From positions 82,571-131,822 of the forward strand of contig NZ_LMER01000020.1 in assembly GCF_001426435.1 (NCBI RefSeq): DNA of 49,252 nt. The letters run 5' to 3'. How positions within the stretch are numbered: the stretch's first letter is position 1; every line of letters begins with the position of its first letter. The stretch comes from Angustibacter sp. Root456 (lineage in GTDB: Bacteria > Actinomycetota > Actinomycetes > Actinomycetales > Angustibacteraceae). Made by a program: the position numbers and the translations under genes. Below are positions 41,868-49,252 of the stretch, piece by piece. A model generated the notes under the pieces. The model did not search any database. It saw only the letters and a list, made by a program, of their open reading frames with translations, and was not told where the DNA came from.

Positions 41868-44473
41868 CGGTCGTCCTGCTCCCCGAGACCGAAGATCTCG
41901 TCCTCGAGCGCGACGACGTCCGGATCGCGGCGCGAGCGGCGCCGCGGCTTCCTCGCCGGGGTCGACGCCGGCGGCGCCGTGACCTTGGGCAAGGGCGCCG
42001 TGACGTCGACCGGCGCCTGCACGATCGTCTGATCGAGCCGATCGGCGGCCTGGTCGGGTGCTCGATCGAGCGGTTGCGCGGCCTGGCTGCGCTCCTCGGC
42101 GCGTCGACGCGCGGCGTCGGCTGCCTGTTGAGCGGCCAGCTCGGCTGCCTGCTGCTCGGCGCGCGCCCGCTCCTGCGCCTCGCGCCGCTCGCGCTCTTGC
42201 CGCTCGACGGCCTCGCGCGCGGCGCGCTCCGCCTGCTCGCGGGCCTCCTGCTCCGCGCGCAGGCGCTCAACCTGCTCCCGCTCCTGCGCCTCGCGCCGCT
42301 CGCGTTCTTCTCGCTCGGCAGCCTCGCGGGCCGCTCGCTCAGCCCGCTCCGCGGCCTCACGCGCCTCGCGCTCCTCGCGGGCCGCGCGCGCCACCGGCGA
42401 CTCGGGCAGCACGCCCTGCAACCGCGCCACGACCTGCTCGTGAAGGTGTTGCGGGTCCAGCGCCGCGTCGAGCACGAGATACCGCGACGGCGCACGGCGG
42501 GCCAGCTCGAGGAACCGCTCGCGGATGCGGCCGTGGAACTCGTCGGACTCCGACTCCAGCCGGTCGTGCTCGTCACCGCGCCGGCTGCGGCCCTCGTGCG
42601 GCTCGACGTCCAGCACGACGGTGAGGTCGGGCGTCAGGCCCTGGGTCGCCCAGCGCGACAGCTGCGCCACCTCGGCCGTCCCGAGGTCACGACCGCTGCC
42701 CTGGTAGGCCACGGAGGAGTCGACGAACCGGTCGCTGACGACGATCTCGCCGTCCTCGAGCGCGGGGCGCACGACGCTCTCGACGTGGTGGGCGCGGTCG
42801 GCGGCGAACAGCAGCGCCTCGGCTCGGGCGGTCAGCGGCTCGCCGTGCAGCAGCACCTCGCGCAGCCGGTGGCCGACGGGCGTGGCGCCGGGCTCGTGCG
42901 TGAGCCGCGCGCGGTAGCCCTGCTCGTGGAGCCACTCACCCAGCAGCCGCACCTGGGTGGACTTGCCGGCGCCGTCGCCACCCTCGAAGACCACGAAGCG
43001 CCCCGGATAGGGGTCGCGCCGGGCCGGCGGGTGGTGCAGGTGACGCTGCCGCATCGCCTGCACCAGGTCAGTGACCAACGAGACACCCGGCCGGTCGTCC
43101 ATCTGGCGGAACGCCACCAGGCCGATGGCCATCGCGATCAGCCCGGCCAGCAGGAACGTGGCCATCACCCCGGTGTAGGTCAGGCTGACGTCGTCGGTGA
43201 GGTGCACGGTGTGGGGCAGGCCCAGGCCCTTCGAGAACCCCGCCGCCACGACCGGGCCGATGGCCAGCACGGAGATGAGCACGACGCGCACCATCGACTG
43301 CACGAACGCGAACGTGCGGCCGCGGACGTCGTCGCCAACCTCCAGCCCGAGCAGCGTGTAGCCCGTGACCCACGCCGCGCCGGCACAGGCTCCCAGGCCC
43401 AGGGTGAAGAACACCGCCAGCGCGATGTTCGGCACCAGCGACATCAGCACCAGCCAGCCACCGGCTGCACCGATCGACAGGCCGAAGAGCCGCCGGCGCG
43501 AGAACTCCGCGAGCAGCCGCGGTGCGATCCACATGCCCGCCGCCATGCCCACGAACACCGCCCCGAACAGGACGCCGTAGCCCGGCGGCCCGGCACCGAG
43601 CGCGCCGACGAAGCTCTGGGCCAGGCCGATGACGAAGCCGCCCGCAGCGAACGCACCGAGCATGCCGAGCACCAGGCCGCGGACGAGCGGCGTGCTGCCG
43701 ATGTACCTCCAGCCTTCGACGGCCGTGCGCAGGATCGACTCCTGACGCTCGGCGTGCGACACCTTCTCAGGGAAGTCCAGGCGCCAGATCACCGCGGCGG
43801 ACACCAGGTAGGTCAGCGCGTCGACGTACAGCGCCAGGTAGGTCGGGTGGCCCTGGAAGTGCGGCACGACGCCGTCCACCATGCCGCTCACCAGCGACAG
43901 GCCGGAGAAGGCGACGGCGGCCAGCGGGGCCGAACCGTACGTGACCACCAGGCTCAGCTGGTTGGCGGCCTCGAGCCGGCGTCGCGGCACCAGGTTGGGC
44001 ACCGTGGCGTCCTTGGCCGGCATCCAGAACAGGCCAACGACCTCGACCAGCACCGTAGCGACGTACAGCCACCACAGCGTGCCCACGAGGGGGATGGAGC
44101 AGAAGAGCAGGAAGCGCAGCACGTCGCCGTACACGAGCGTCCAGCGGCGCGGCAGGCGGTCGGCCACCACGCCCGCGAGGGGGCCGAAGAACACGGCTGG
44201 GGCCAGGCGCAGGATGAAGACGCCGGAGACGGCGAGCAGCTTGGCCGCGGGCGTCTGCGGGAGCGCGGCGGCCAGCGCGGTGGTGGCGAGCAGGCCGAGC
44301 CAGTCGCCGAAGCTCGACAGGCCCAGCGCGAGCCACAGGCGGCGGAACGGCGTGATGGCCAGCACCGCGCGCACGTCGTGGTCGGGCACGGGGTCGGCCG
44401 GGGGGTCGGCCGGCGCACCGGAGGCCCCCGCGCCCAGGGGCTCGGAGGGGGTGCTCGCGCTCATGTCCGCCAC
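41864..44473 (-). CDS. tmk: MFS transporter-like domain fused to thymidylate kinase
   Basis: An 869-residue fusion. Residues about 35-470 form an MFS-like domain of about twelve membrane segments (TPFRRLWLALGLSSFGDWLG, then GVVADRLPRRW as motif A). Residues about 490-700 are a complete dTMP kinase: P-loop FEGGDGAGKST, THEPGATPVG, VSDRFVDSSVAYQGSGRDLG and the LID region EGRSRRGDEHDRLE. A highly charged Ala/Glu/Arg coiled coil (about 705-820) and a basic tail follow. Similar MFS-Tmk fusions occur in other actinobacteria. TAGGCT six bases before GTG 44473 supports that start and a leaderless mRNA; ATG 44464 is the alternative. Confidence 0.93.
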   Translation of the reverse strand: MADMSASTPSEPLGAGASGAPADPPADPVPDHDVRAVLAITPFRRLWLALGLSSFGDWLGLLATTALAAALPQTPAAKLLAVSGVFILRLAPAVFFGPLAGVVADRLPRRWTLVYGDVLRFLLFCSIPLVGTLWWLYVATVLVEVVGLFWMPAKDATVPNLVPRRRLEAANQLSLVVTYGSAPLAAVAFSGLSLVSGMVDGVVPHFQGHPTYLALYVDALTYLVSAAVIWRLDFPEKVSHAERQESILRTAVEGWRYIGSTPLVRGLVLGMLGAFAAGGFVIGLAQSFVGALGAGPPGYGVLFGAVFVGMAAGMWIAPRLLAEFSRRRLFGLSIGAAGGWLVLMSLVPNIALAVFFTLGLGACAGAAWVTGYTLLGLEVGDDVRGRTFAFVQSMVRVVLISVLAIGPVVAAGFSKGLGLPHTVHLTDDVSLTYTGVMATFLLAGLIAMAIGLVAFRQMDDRPGVSLVTDLVQAMRQRHLHHPPARRDPYPGRFVVFEGGDGAGKSTQVRLLGEWLHEQGYRARLTHEPGATPVGHRLREVLLHGEPLTARAEALLFAADRAHHVESVVRPALEDGEIVVSDRFVDSSVAYQGSGRDLGTAEVAQLSRWATQGLTPDLTVVLDVEPHEGRSRRGDEHDRLESESDEFHGRIRERFLELARRAPSRYLVLDAALDPQHLHEQVVARLQGVLPESPVARAAREEREAREAAERAERAAREAAEREERERREAQEREQVERLRAEQEAREQAERAAREAVERQERERREAQERARAEQQAAELAAQQAADAARRRAEERSQAAQPLDRAPDQAADRLDQTIVQAPVDVTAPLPKVTAPPASTPARKPRRRSRRDPDVVALEDEIFGLGEQDDR

Positions 44474-44479
44474 GTCGGA

Positions 44480-44485
44480 AGCCTA
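44480..44485 (-). promoter_or_regulatory. Putative -10 box (TAGGCT) of leaderless MFS-tmk gene
   Basis: On the minus strand TAGGCT ends six bases before the GTG start, the same arrangement as at mshD. Confidence 0.5.
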
Positions 44486-44535
44486 CGGGAGGCAGCCGAC
44501 ACCGCTCACGCCCTCAGCGGTGCGGGCCTCCTCGT

Positions 44536-44627
44536 GGGGAGGATCACTGCATTCGTGCGTGACCACTGGGGCACCCTGCTGCCATAGGAAGGCGACGGGG
44601 TGCCCCCGCGCCAAAAGACGGGAGAGG
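44536..44627. repeat. 92-base structured repeat (copy 2) between topA and tmk
   Basis: Same length as copy 1 at 35-126 and identical over long blocks: GGGGAGGATCACTGCA at the left end, then from CTGGGGCACCC through GGCGACGGGGTGCC in the middle with one difference. The long GGCACCC/GGGTGCC stem with inner GCC/GGC hairpin is kept; the first hairpin of copy 1 is not. It ends two bases before the topA stop codon and lies outside the predicted tmk transcript, so it belongs to the topA 3' region. Confidence 0.85.
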
Positions 44628-44629
44628 GC

Positions 44630-47449
44630 TCAGGTGGATTTCTTCGCCGTCGTCTTCTTGGCGGTCGTCTTCTTGGCGGTCGTCTTCTTGGCCGTCGCCT
44701 TCTTGGCGGTGGTCTTCTTGGCGGCGGCCTTCTTGGTGCCGCGCTTCTTCACCGGGCCGCGGGCGCGCTTGTCGGCGAGCAGCTCGGCGGCGCGCTCGAG
44801 GGTGATGGACTCCGGGTCGTCGTCCTTGCGCAGCGTGGCGTTGACCTCGCCGTCGGTGACGTAGGGGCCGAAGCGGCCCTCCTTGACCACGACCGGGCCG
44901 CCCGACACCGGGTCGTCGCCCAGCTCGCGCAACGGCGCGGTGGCCGCCTGCCCCCGCCCGCGCTTGGGCTGGGCGTAGATCGCCAGCGCTTCGGCGAGGG
45001 TGAGGTCGAACAGCTGGGACTCCGAGGCGAGCGAGCGCGAGTCCGTGCCCTTCTTCAGGTAGGGCCCGTAGCGGCCGTTCTGGGCCGTGATCTCCTCACC
45101 GGACTCCGGGTCGACACCCACGACGCGCGGCAGCGACAGCAGGCGCAGCGCGTCCTCGAGCGTCACCGTCTCGGGCGACATGTCCTTGAACAGGCTCGCC
45201 GTGCGGCCGCGCGGCTTGGCGGCCGCCTTCTTCGCGGTCTTCTTGGCCGCCTTCTTCGCCGGCTTCTCCGGCTCCTGCGTGTCGCCCTCGACGGCTTCCT
45301 GCGCCTGCGGCTCCTCGTCGTCCTCCACCAGCTCGGTGACGTAGGGGCCGTACCGGCCGGCCTTGACGACGATCGTGCGGCCGGACGCCGGGTCGTCGCC
45401 CAGCACGCGACCCTCGTCGCCGCCCATGGTGAGCAGCTCGCGGGCCATCTCGACGGTCAGCTCGTCCGGCGGGACGTCGTCCGGCACCGTCGCGCGGCGC
45501 GGCTCGCCGTCCTCACCGGTCACCTCGACGTACGGGCCGTACCGGCCCACGCGCAGCACGACGCCCTCGCCGATCGGGACGGTGCTGATCTCGCGGGCGT
45601 CGATCTCGTCGAGGTCACCCGCGAGGTCGCGCAGACCCTCGAGAGCGGAGTCGGCGTCCCCGAAGTAGAAGCGCTGCAGCCACGCCGAGCGCTGCTCCTC
45701 GCCGTCGGCGATGCGGTCGAGGTCGCTCTCCATCGCCGCGGTGAAGTCGTAGTCGACGAGGCGGCCGAAGTGCTCCTCCATCAGCCGCGTGACGGCGAAC
45801 GCGACCCACGAGGGCACGAGCGCGTTGCCGCGCTGCCACACGTAGCCGCGGTCGATGATGGTCGAGATCGTCGAGGCGTACGTCGAAGGGCGGCCGATCC
45901 CCCTCTCCTCCAACGCCTTCACCAGGCTCGCCTCGGTGTAGCGGGGCGGCGGGCTGGTCTCGTGGCCGACGGCCTCGAGGTCGCGCGAGGTGACGGCGTC
46001 GCCCTGGGCCAGCTGCGGCAGGCGCCGCTCGGCGTCGCGCTCGTCGTCCCCGCGCTGCTCGTCGCGGCCCTCCTCGTACGCCGCGAGGAACCCGCGGAAC
46101 GTGATGACCGTGCCGCTGGCGCTGAACTCCGCCTCGCGGCCGTCCGACGCCGTCGCCGCCAACCGCACGGACGCCGTCGACCCGCGCGCATCGGCCATCT
46201 GGCTGGCGACCGTGCGCTTCCAGATGAGCTCGTAGAGGCGGAACTCGTCACCGCGAAGCTGCCCCGAAACCTGTGCGGGAGTGCGGAACCGGTCGCCGGC
46301 GGGGCGGATCGCCTCGTGCGCCTCCTGCGCGTTCTTCGACTTGCTGGCGTAGACGCGCGGCTTGTCCGGCACGTACTCGGGGCCGTACAGGTCGGCCGCC
46401 TGCGAGCGCGCCGCCGTCAGCGCCTCGTTCGACAGCACGGTGGAGTCGGTACGCATGTAGGTGATGTAGCCGTTCTCGTACAACGACTGCGCGACGCGCA
46501 TGGCCTGGCGCGACGAGAACCGCAGCTTGCGGCTGGCCTCCTGCTGCAGCGTCGACGTCGTGAACGGCGCGGCCGGACGACGTGTGTAAGGCTTCTCCTC
46601 GACGCTGCGCACCGTGACGGGCGCGCTCTCGAGCGCGCCGACCAGGCTGCGTGCGGCGGACTCGTCGAGGTGGACGACGGCGCGGGCGGAGTCCTTGAGC
46701 CGACCCAGGTCGTCGAAGTCCTTGCCCGTGGCCACCCGCGCGCCGTCGACGGCGGTGAGCCGGGCCGTGAAGGCGGAGGCCTCGGCGTCCACTGCGGGGG
46801 CGAAGTTGCCGAGCAGGTCCCAGTAGGACGCTGCCCGGAACGCCATGCGCTCGCGCTCGCGCTCGACCACCAAGCGGGTCGCGACCGACTGCACCCGGCC
46901 GGCCGACAGGTTGCGCCGCACCTTGCGCCACAGCACCGGCGAGACCTCGTACCCGTAGAGGCGGTCGAGGATCCGCCGGGTCTCCTGGGCGTCGACGAGC
47001 CGGTCGTCGATGTCGCGCGTCGTCTCGAGGGCACGCTGCAGCGCTTCGCGGGTGATCTCGTGGAACACCATGCGCTTGACCGGCACCTTGGGCTGCAAGG
47101 CCTCCAGCAGGTGCCACGCGATGGCCTCACCCTCGCGGTCCTCATCGGTGGCGAGGTAGAGCTCGTCCGCGTCCTTCAGCAGCCGCTTGAGCTCAGCGAC
47201 CTTCTTCTTCTTGTCGCTGTCGACGACGTAGTAGGGCTCGAAGCCGTGGTCGACGTCGACCGCGAACTTGCCGAACGGGCCCTTCTTCATGTCCGACGGC
47301 AGCTCCGACGGCTGTGGGAGGTCGCGGATGTGGCCGACGCTGGCCTCGACGTCGTAGCCCTCGCCGAGGTAGCCGGCGATGGTCTTGGCCTTGGCCGGGG
47401 ACTCGACGATCACGAGCCTGCGGCGAGTGGAGCTCGACGACGTGGCCAC
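44630..47449 (-). CDS. topA: DNA topoisomerase I
   Basis: Type IA topoisomerase that relaxes negative supercoils. The 939-residue protein has the TOPRIM domain with RLVIVESPAKAKTIAGYL and YLATDEDREGEAIAWHL, the catalytic tyrosine in YITYMRTDSTVLS (about residue 330), and the core domains. There are no Cys4 zinc fingers. Instead, four C-terminal repeats with GRYGPYV or GRFGPYV motifs end in a long Lys/Thr/Ala tail (KKTTA repeats), as in other actinobacteria. GTG at 47449 is preceded by AAGGAGAAG. The gene order topA-tmk-holB is a familiar actinobacterial arrangement. Confidence 0.98.
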   Translation of the reverse strand: MATSSSSTRRRLVIVESPAKAKTIAGYLGEGYDVEASVGHIRDLPQPSELPSDMKKGPFGKFAVDVDHGFEPYYVVDSDKKKKVAELKRLLKDADELYLATDEDREGEAIAWHLLEALQPKVPVKRMVFHEITREALQRALETTRDIDDRLVDAQETRRILDRLYGYEVSPVLWRKVRRNLSAGRVQSVATRLVVERERERMAFRAASYWDLLGNFAPAVDAEASAFTARLTAVDGARVATGKDFDDLGRLKDSARAVVHLDESAARSLVGALESAPVTVRSVEEKPYTRRPAAPFTTSTLQQEASRKLRFSSRQAMRVAQSLYENGYITYMRTDSTVLSNEALTAARSQAADLYGPEYVPDKPRVYASKSKNAQEAHEAIRPAGDRFRTPAQVSGQLRGDEFRLYELIWKRTVASQMADARGSTASVRLAATASDGREAEFSASGTVITFRGFLAAYEEGRDEQRGDDERDAERRLPQLAQGDAVTSRDLEAVGHETSPPPRYTEASLVKALEERGIGRPSTYASTISTIIDRGYVWQRGNALVPSWVAFAVTRLMEEHFGRLVDYDFTAAMESDLDRIADGEEQRSAWLQRFYFGDADSALEGLRDLAGDLDEIDAREISTVPIGEGVVLRVGRYGPYVEVTGEDGEPRRATVPDDVPPDELTVEMARELLTMGGDEGRVLGDDPASGRTIVVKAGRYGPYVTELVEDDEEPQAQEAVEGDTQEPEKPAKKAAKKTAKKAAAKPRGRTASLFKDMSPETVTLEDALRLLSLPRVVGVDPESGEEITAQNGRYGPYLKKGTDSRSLASESQLFDLTLAEALAIYAQPKRGRGQAATAPLRELGDDPVSGGPVVVKEGRFGPYVTDGEVNATLRKDDDPESITLERAAELLADKRARGPVKKRGTKKAAAKKTTAKKATAKKTTAKKTTAKKTTAKKST

Positions 47450-47563
47450 GCTTCTCCTTACCTTCTGCTCCCGGCGCGAGGTGCGCAGGAGCACGATGCA
47501 GCCGACCGCGAACAGGGTCGACCGGGCACGACGGTAACGCCGCGTGGCCGGTGATAGGCAATC

Positions 47564-47581
47564 CGGGGTCCCCGGACCCCG
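47564..47581 (-). terminator. Hairpin terminator after the methyltransferase gene
   Basis: CGGGGTCC pairs with GGACCCCG around a 2-base turn, 22 bases beyond the methyltransferase stop. The remaining gap to topA is about 115 bases without a clear promoter motif. Confidence 0.5.
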
Positions 47582-47603
47582 CGTGTCGACGGTCGGATCG
47601 CCG

Positions 47604-49130
47604 TCATGAGCGGGTCAGCAGGCCGTCGGCCACCAGGTGCCGGACGTCGGCCAGCAGCCGACCGCGCAGCTCGGCCTCGGGCTCGTCGAGCAGCACCGCG
47701 AGCACCCCGACGATCTGCCCGACGGCGAGCTCGCCGTCGCACGCGCCCACGAGGCCGGCCAGCGCGGTGTCGGCGCGCACCGCCCGCTGCAGGCCGCCGC
47801 CCTGGCGCAGCAGGATCACGGTGGGGTCGGGCTCGCCGGGGCGGCCGTGGCGCTCCTCGGTGACGTCCGGCGCGACGACGAGCCGCTCGGCCAGCAGGGC
47901 GTCGTCCGGCGTCGCGCGCAGCCAGGTCTCGGCGTCCAGGACGGCGCTGACGACCGGGCCCATGGGGCCGCGCAGGGGGCCGTGCACCTCCTCGAGCCGC
48001 TGCCACGGGGCGGGCGACCGGCGCAGGGTGACGACGCCGAAGCCGACCGCCTCGACGCCCCGCTGCTCGAAGTCCTCGAGCCAGGCGGCGACCAGCGCGT
48101 CGTAGGCCGGCGTGCCGGGGTGGTGGCCGCCGTCGCGGGCCCAGGTCTCGGCGTACTGCGCAGGGTCCTGCACCTCGCGCTGCACCACCCACGCCTGCAC
48201 GTCGTCGGGCAGGCACCCCGCCACGCGCTCCTGCCACGGCACGCCGGCGTGGTGCTCCCAGTTGCCGAGCAGCTGGGCCACGCCGCCGTCGCGCAGCAGG
48301 GCGCCGACGTCGCTCACCAGGCGCTGCACCACCGCGTCGCCCGCCAGGCCGCCGTCGCGGTACTCGAACACCGGGACGCCCTCGACGCGCGGCGTGATCA
48401 CGAAGGGCGGGTTGCTGACGACGAGGTCGAACGTGCCGGCGTCCGCGGCCAGCGGCTCGAGCAGGCTGCCGTGGCGCAGGTCGAGGGAACGTCCCGCGAA
48501 GGGGCCGTCGGCGGCGGCGTTGAGCGCGGCGTTGAAGGTGGCGAACGCGAGCGCCCGCGCCGAGACGTCGGTGGCCACGACGGACGACGCGTGGCGCGCG
48601 GCGTGGAACGCCTGCACCCCGCAGCCGGTGCCGACGTCCAGGGCGCGCCCGACCGGCTGGCGGGGCGTCCACTGGGCGAGCGTGGCCGACGCGCCGCCGA
48701 CGCCGAGCACGTGGTCGGGCTGCAGCGGACCGCCGGTCGCCAGCTCACTGAGGTCGGAGGCCAACCACCACGCGGCGTCGTCGGCGGCGTAGGGGCGCAG
48801 GTCGACCAGGGGGCGCACGGCGTCGTCCGGTGCGCTGCCGGCGGCGGCCACCAGGCCGCACCCCTGAGCGCCCGCGCTGCCGGTGAGCGGCAGAGCGGCG
48901 TCGAGCTCGGCCACGGTGGCGGTGTCGCCGAGGACGAAGAGGCGCACGAGCGTGGCGAGCGGCGACGGGCGCGTGGCCAGCACCCGGCGAGCGGCGGTCG
49001 GCTGCTCGCGGTGCAGCGCCGCAGCGGCCACGGGGCCGAGCAGCGCGTCGACCGCCTCGACCGTGAACGGCGCGAGGTCGGCGGCGAGGTCGCGGGCGGT
49101 GGCGACGTCCAGGCGGGGTGGGGCGGTCAC
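47604..49130 (-). CDS. Class I SAM-dependent methyltransferase (HemK/N6-type) with flanking domains
   Basis: A 508-residue protein. The N-terminal about 140 residues form a helical domain (LGDTATVAELDAALPL, winged-helix-like). The methyltransferase core has motif I RALDVGTGCGVQAFHAA, VVATDVSARALAFA and the catalytic VVSNPPFVITP, the (N)PP(F/Y) motif of amino-methylating enzymes such as PrmC. A C-terminal domain of about 150 residues follows. This architecture is conserved beside topA in actinobacteria, from memory; its substrate is not known. GTG 49130 lies seven bases after TAGCCT, so leaderless translation is likely; an earlier in-frame start exists. Confidence 0.87.
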   Translation of the reverse strand: MTAPPRLDVATARDLAADLAPFTVEAVDALLGPVAAAALHREQPTAARRVLATRPSPLATLVRLFVLGDTATVAELDAALPLTGSAGAQGCGLVAAAGSAPDDAVRPLVDLRPYAADDAAWWLASDLSELATGGPLQPDHVLGVGGASATLAQWTPRQPVGRALDVGTGCGVQAFHAARHASSVVATDVSARALAFATFNAALNAAADGPFAGRSLDLRHGSLLEPLAADAGTFDLVVSNPPFVITPRVEGVPVFEYRDGGLAGDAVVQRLVSDVGALLRDGGVAQLLGNWEHHAGVPWQERVAGCLPDDVQAWVVQREVQDPAQYAETWARDGGHHPGTPAYDALVAAWLEDFEQRGVEAVGFGVVTLRRSPAPWQRLEEVHGPLRGPMGPVVSAVLDAETWLRATPDDALLAERLVVAPDVTEERHGRPGEPDPTVILLRQGGGLQRAVRADTALAGLVGACDGELAVGQIVGVLAVLLDEPEAELRGRLLADVRHLVADGLLTRS

Positions 49131-49137
49131 GACGGCG

Positions 49138-49143
49138 AGGCTA
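49138..49143 (-). promoter_or_regulatory. Putative -10 box (TAGCCT) of leaderless methyltransferase gene
   Basis: On the minus strand TAGCCT ends seven bases before the GTG start at 49130. Confidence 0.45.
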
Positions 49144-49190
49144 GCCGGACGCCGGCAGCTGGCCGCCCGCGCATCTCGAGGCTTGCGCTC

Positions 49191-49220
49191 GCTTGTCGAG
49201 GGGTGCACCCCTCGGCAAGC
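49191..49220. terminator. 30-base near-perfect palindrome at the window edge
   Basis: The central 18 bases (49197-49214) are a perfect palindrome, CGAGGGGTG/CACCCCTCG. After one T-G position (a U-G pair in RNA) five more pairs, GCTTG/CAAGC, extend it. It could terminate a gene entering from outside the window or act as an operator upstream of the methyltransferase promoter. Confidence 0.5.
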
Positions 49221-49252
49221 GGAGTGTCACCCACTGAACGTGATCAACGGGG

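Noticed and set aside
44536-44627. Leader riboswitch of the MFS-tmk gene
   Set aside because: The predicted leaderless start of tmk places the transcription start downstream of the element, and the second copy is not in a comparable leader in this window.
44600-47554. 984-codon plus-strand frame opposite topA
   Set aside because: Arg/Leu/Val-rich shadow of topA; it starts inside the 92-base structured repeat and has no domain.

Overview
The window is from a very GC-rich actinobacterium. The signs are frequent GTG starts, 4-base ATGA/GTGA gene overlaps, a mycothiol synthase gene, a dTMP kinase fused to a transporter domain, and RNA-binding tails typical of actinobacterial topoisomerase I. I cannot name the genus. 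Almost all the DNA is coding. No gap between genes exceeds 250 bases, and there is no prophage, CRISPR array or rRNA. There is one tRNA gene.

Layout. (1) 1-2.3 kb: an intergenic inverted-repeat element, then a secreted 5'-nucleotidase-type phosphatase on the minus strand. (2) 2.3-13.4 kb: a phosphate block. mshD, ppk and a Nudix/histidine-phosphatase fusion are chained by 4-base overlaps. pstS-pstC-pstA-pstB follows behind a PHO-box-like direct repeat, and a convergent pair encodes a PhoU-like (DUF47) protein and Pit. An orphan AbiEi/DUF559-like gene, bracketed by two copies of one 75-base nested palindrome, sits between pstB and pit. (3) 13.6-18.4 kb: an ABC exporter pair, a 45-residue protein, a membrane-anchored metallophosphoesterase and an unrecognised protein. 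(4) 18.4-28.4 kb: acyl-CoA synthetase, PLDc_N membrane protein, MFS transporter, ScyD/ScyE-like secreted protein, FUSC membrane protein, diguanylate cyclase, FAD oxidoreductase, an unknown gene and a ChaB-like gene that diverge across a dyad. (5) 28.5-38.9 kb: PAS/GAF/SpoIIE phosphatase, MgtA-type P-ATPase, an HTH/NBR1-Ig membrane protein, two secreted cell-wall proteins, a Ser-rich repeat protein and an amidase. (6) 38.9-49.1 kb: tRNA-Thr(CGT), secreted alpha/beta hydrolase, holB, MFS-tmk, topA and a methyltransferase. This order is familiar from other actinobacteria, from memory.

How genes work together: region 2 combines high-affinity phosphate import (PstSCAB), low-affinity import (Pit plus DUF47), polyphosphate storage (Ppk) and, in region 1, phosphate release from extracellular nucleotides. 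Region 6 combines DNA topology, dTTP supply and the clamp loader delta' subunit.

The least explained material is non-coding: the palindrome pair around the AbiEi-like gene, a 92-base structured repeat found twice 44 kb apart in the same orientation downstream of minus-strand genes, and a recurring TANNNT-(6-7 bases)-start codon arrangement suggesting that at least six genes make leaderless mRNAs.
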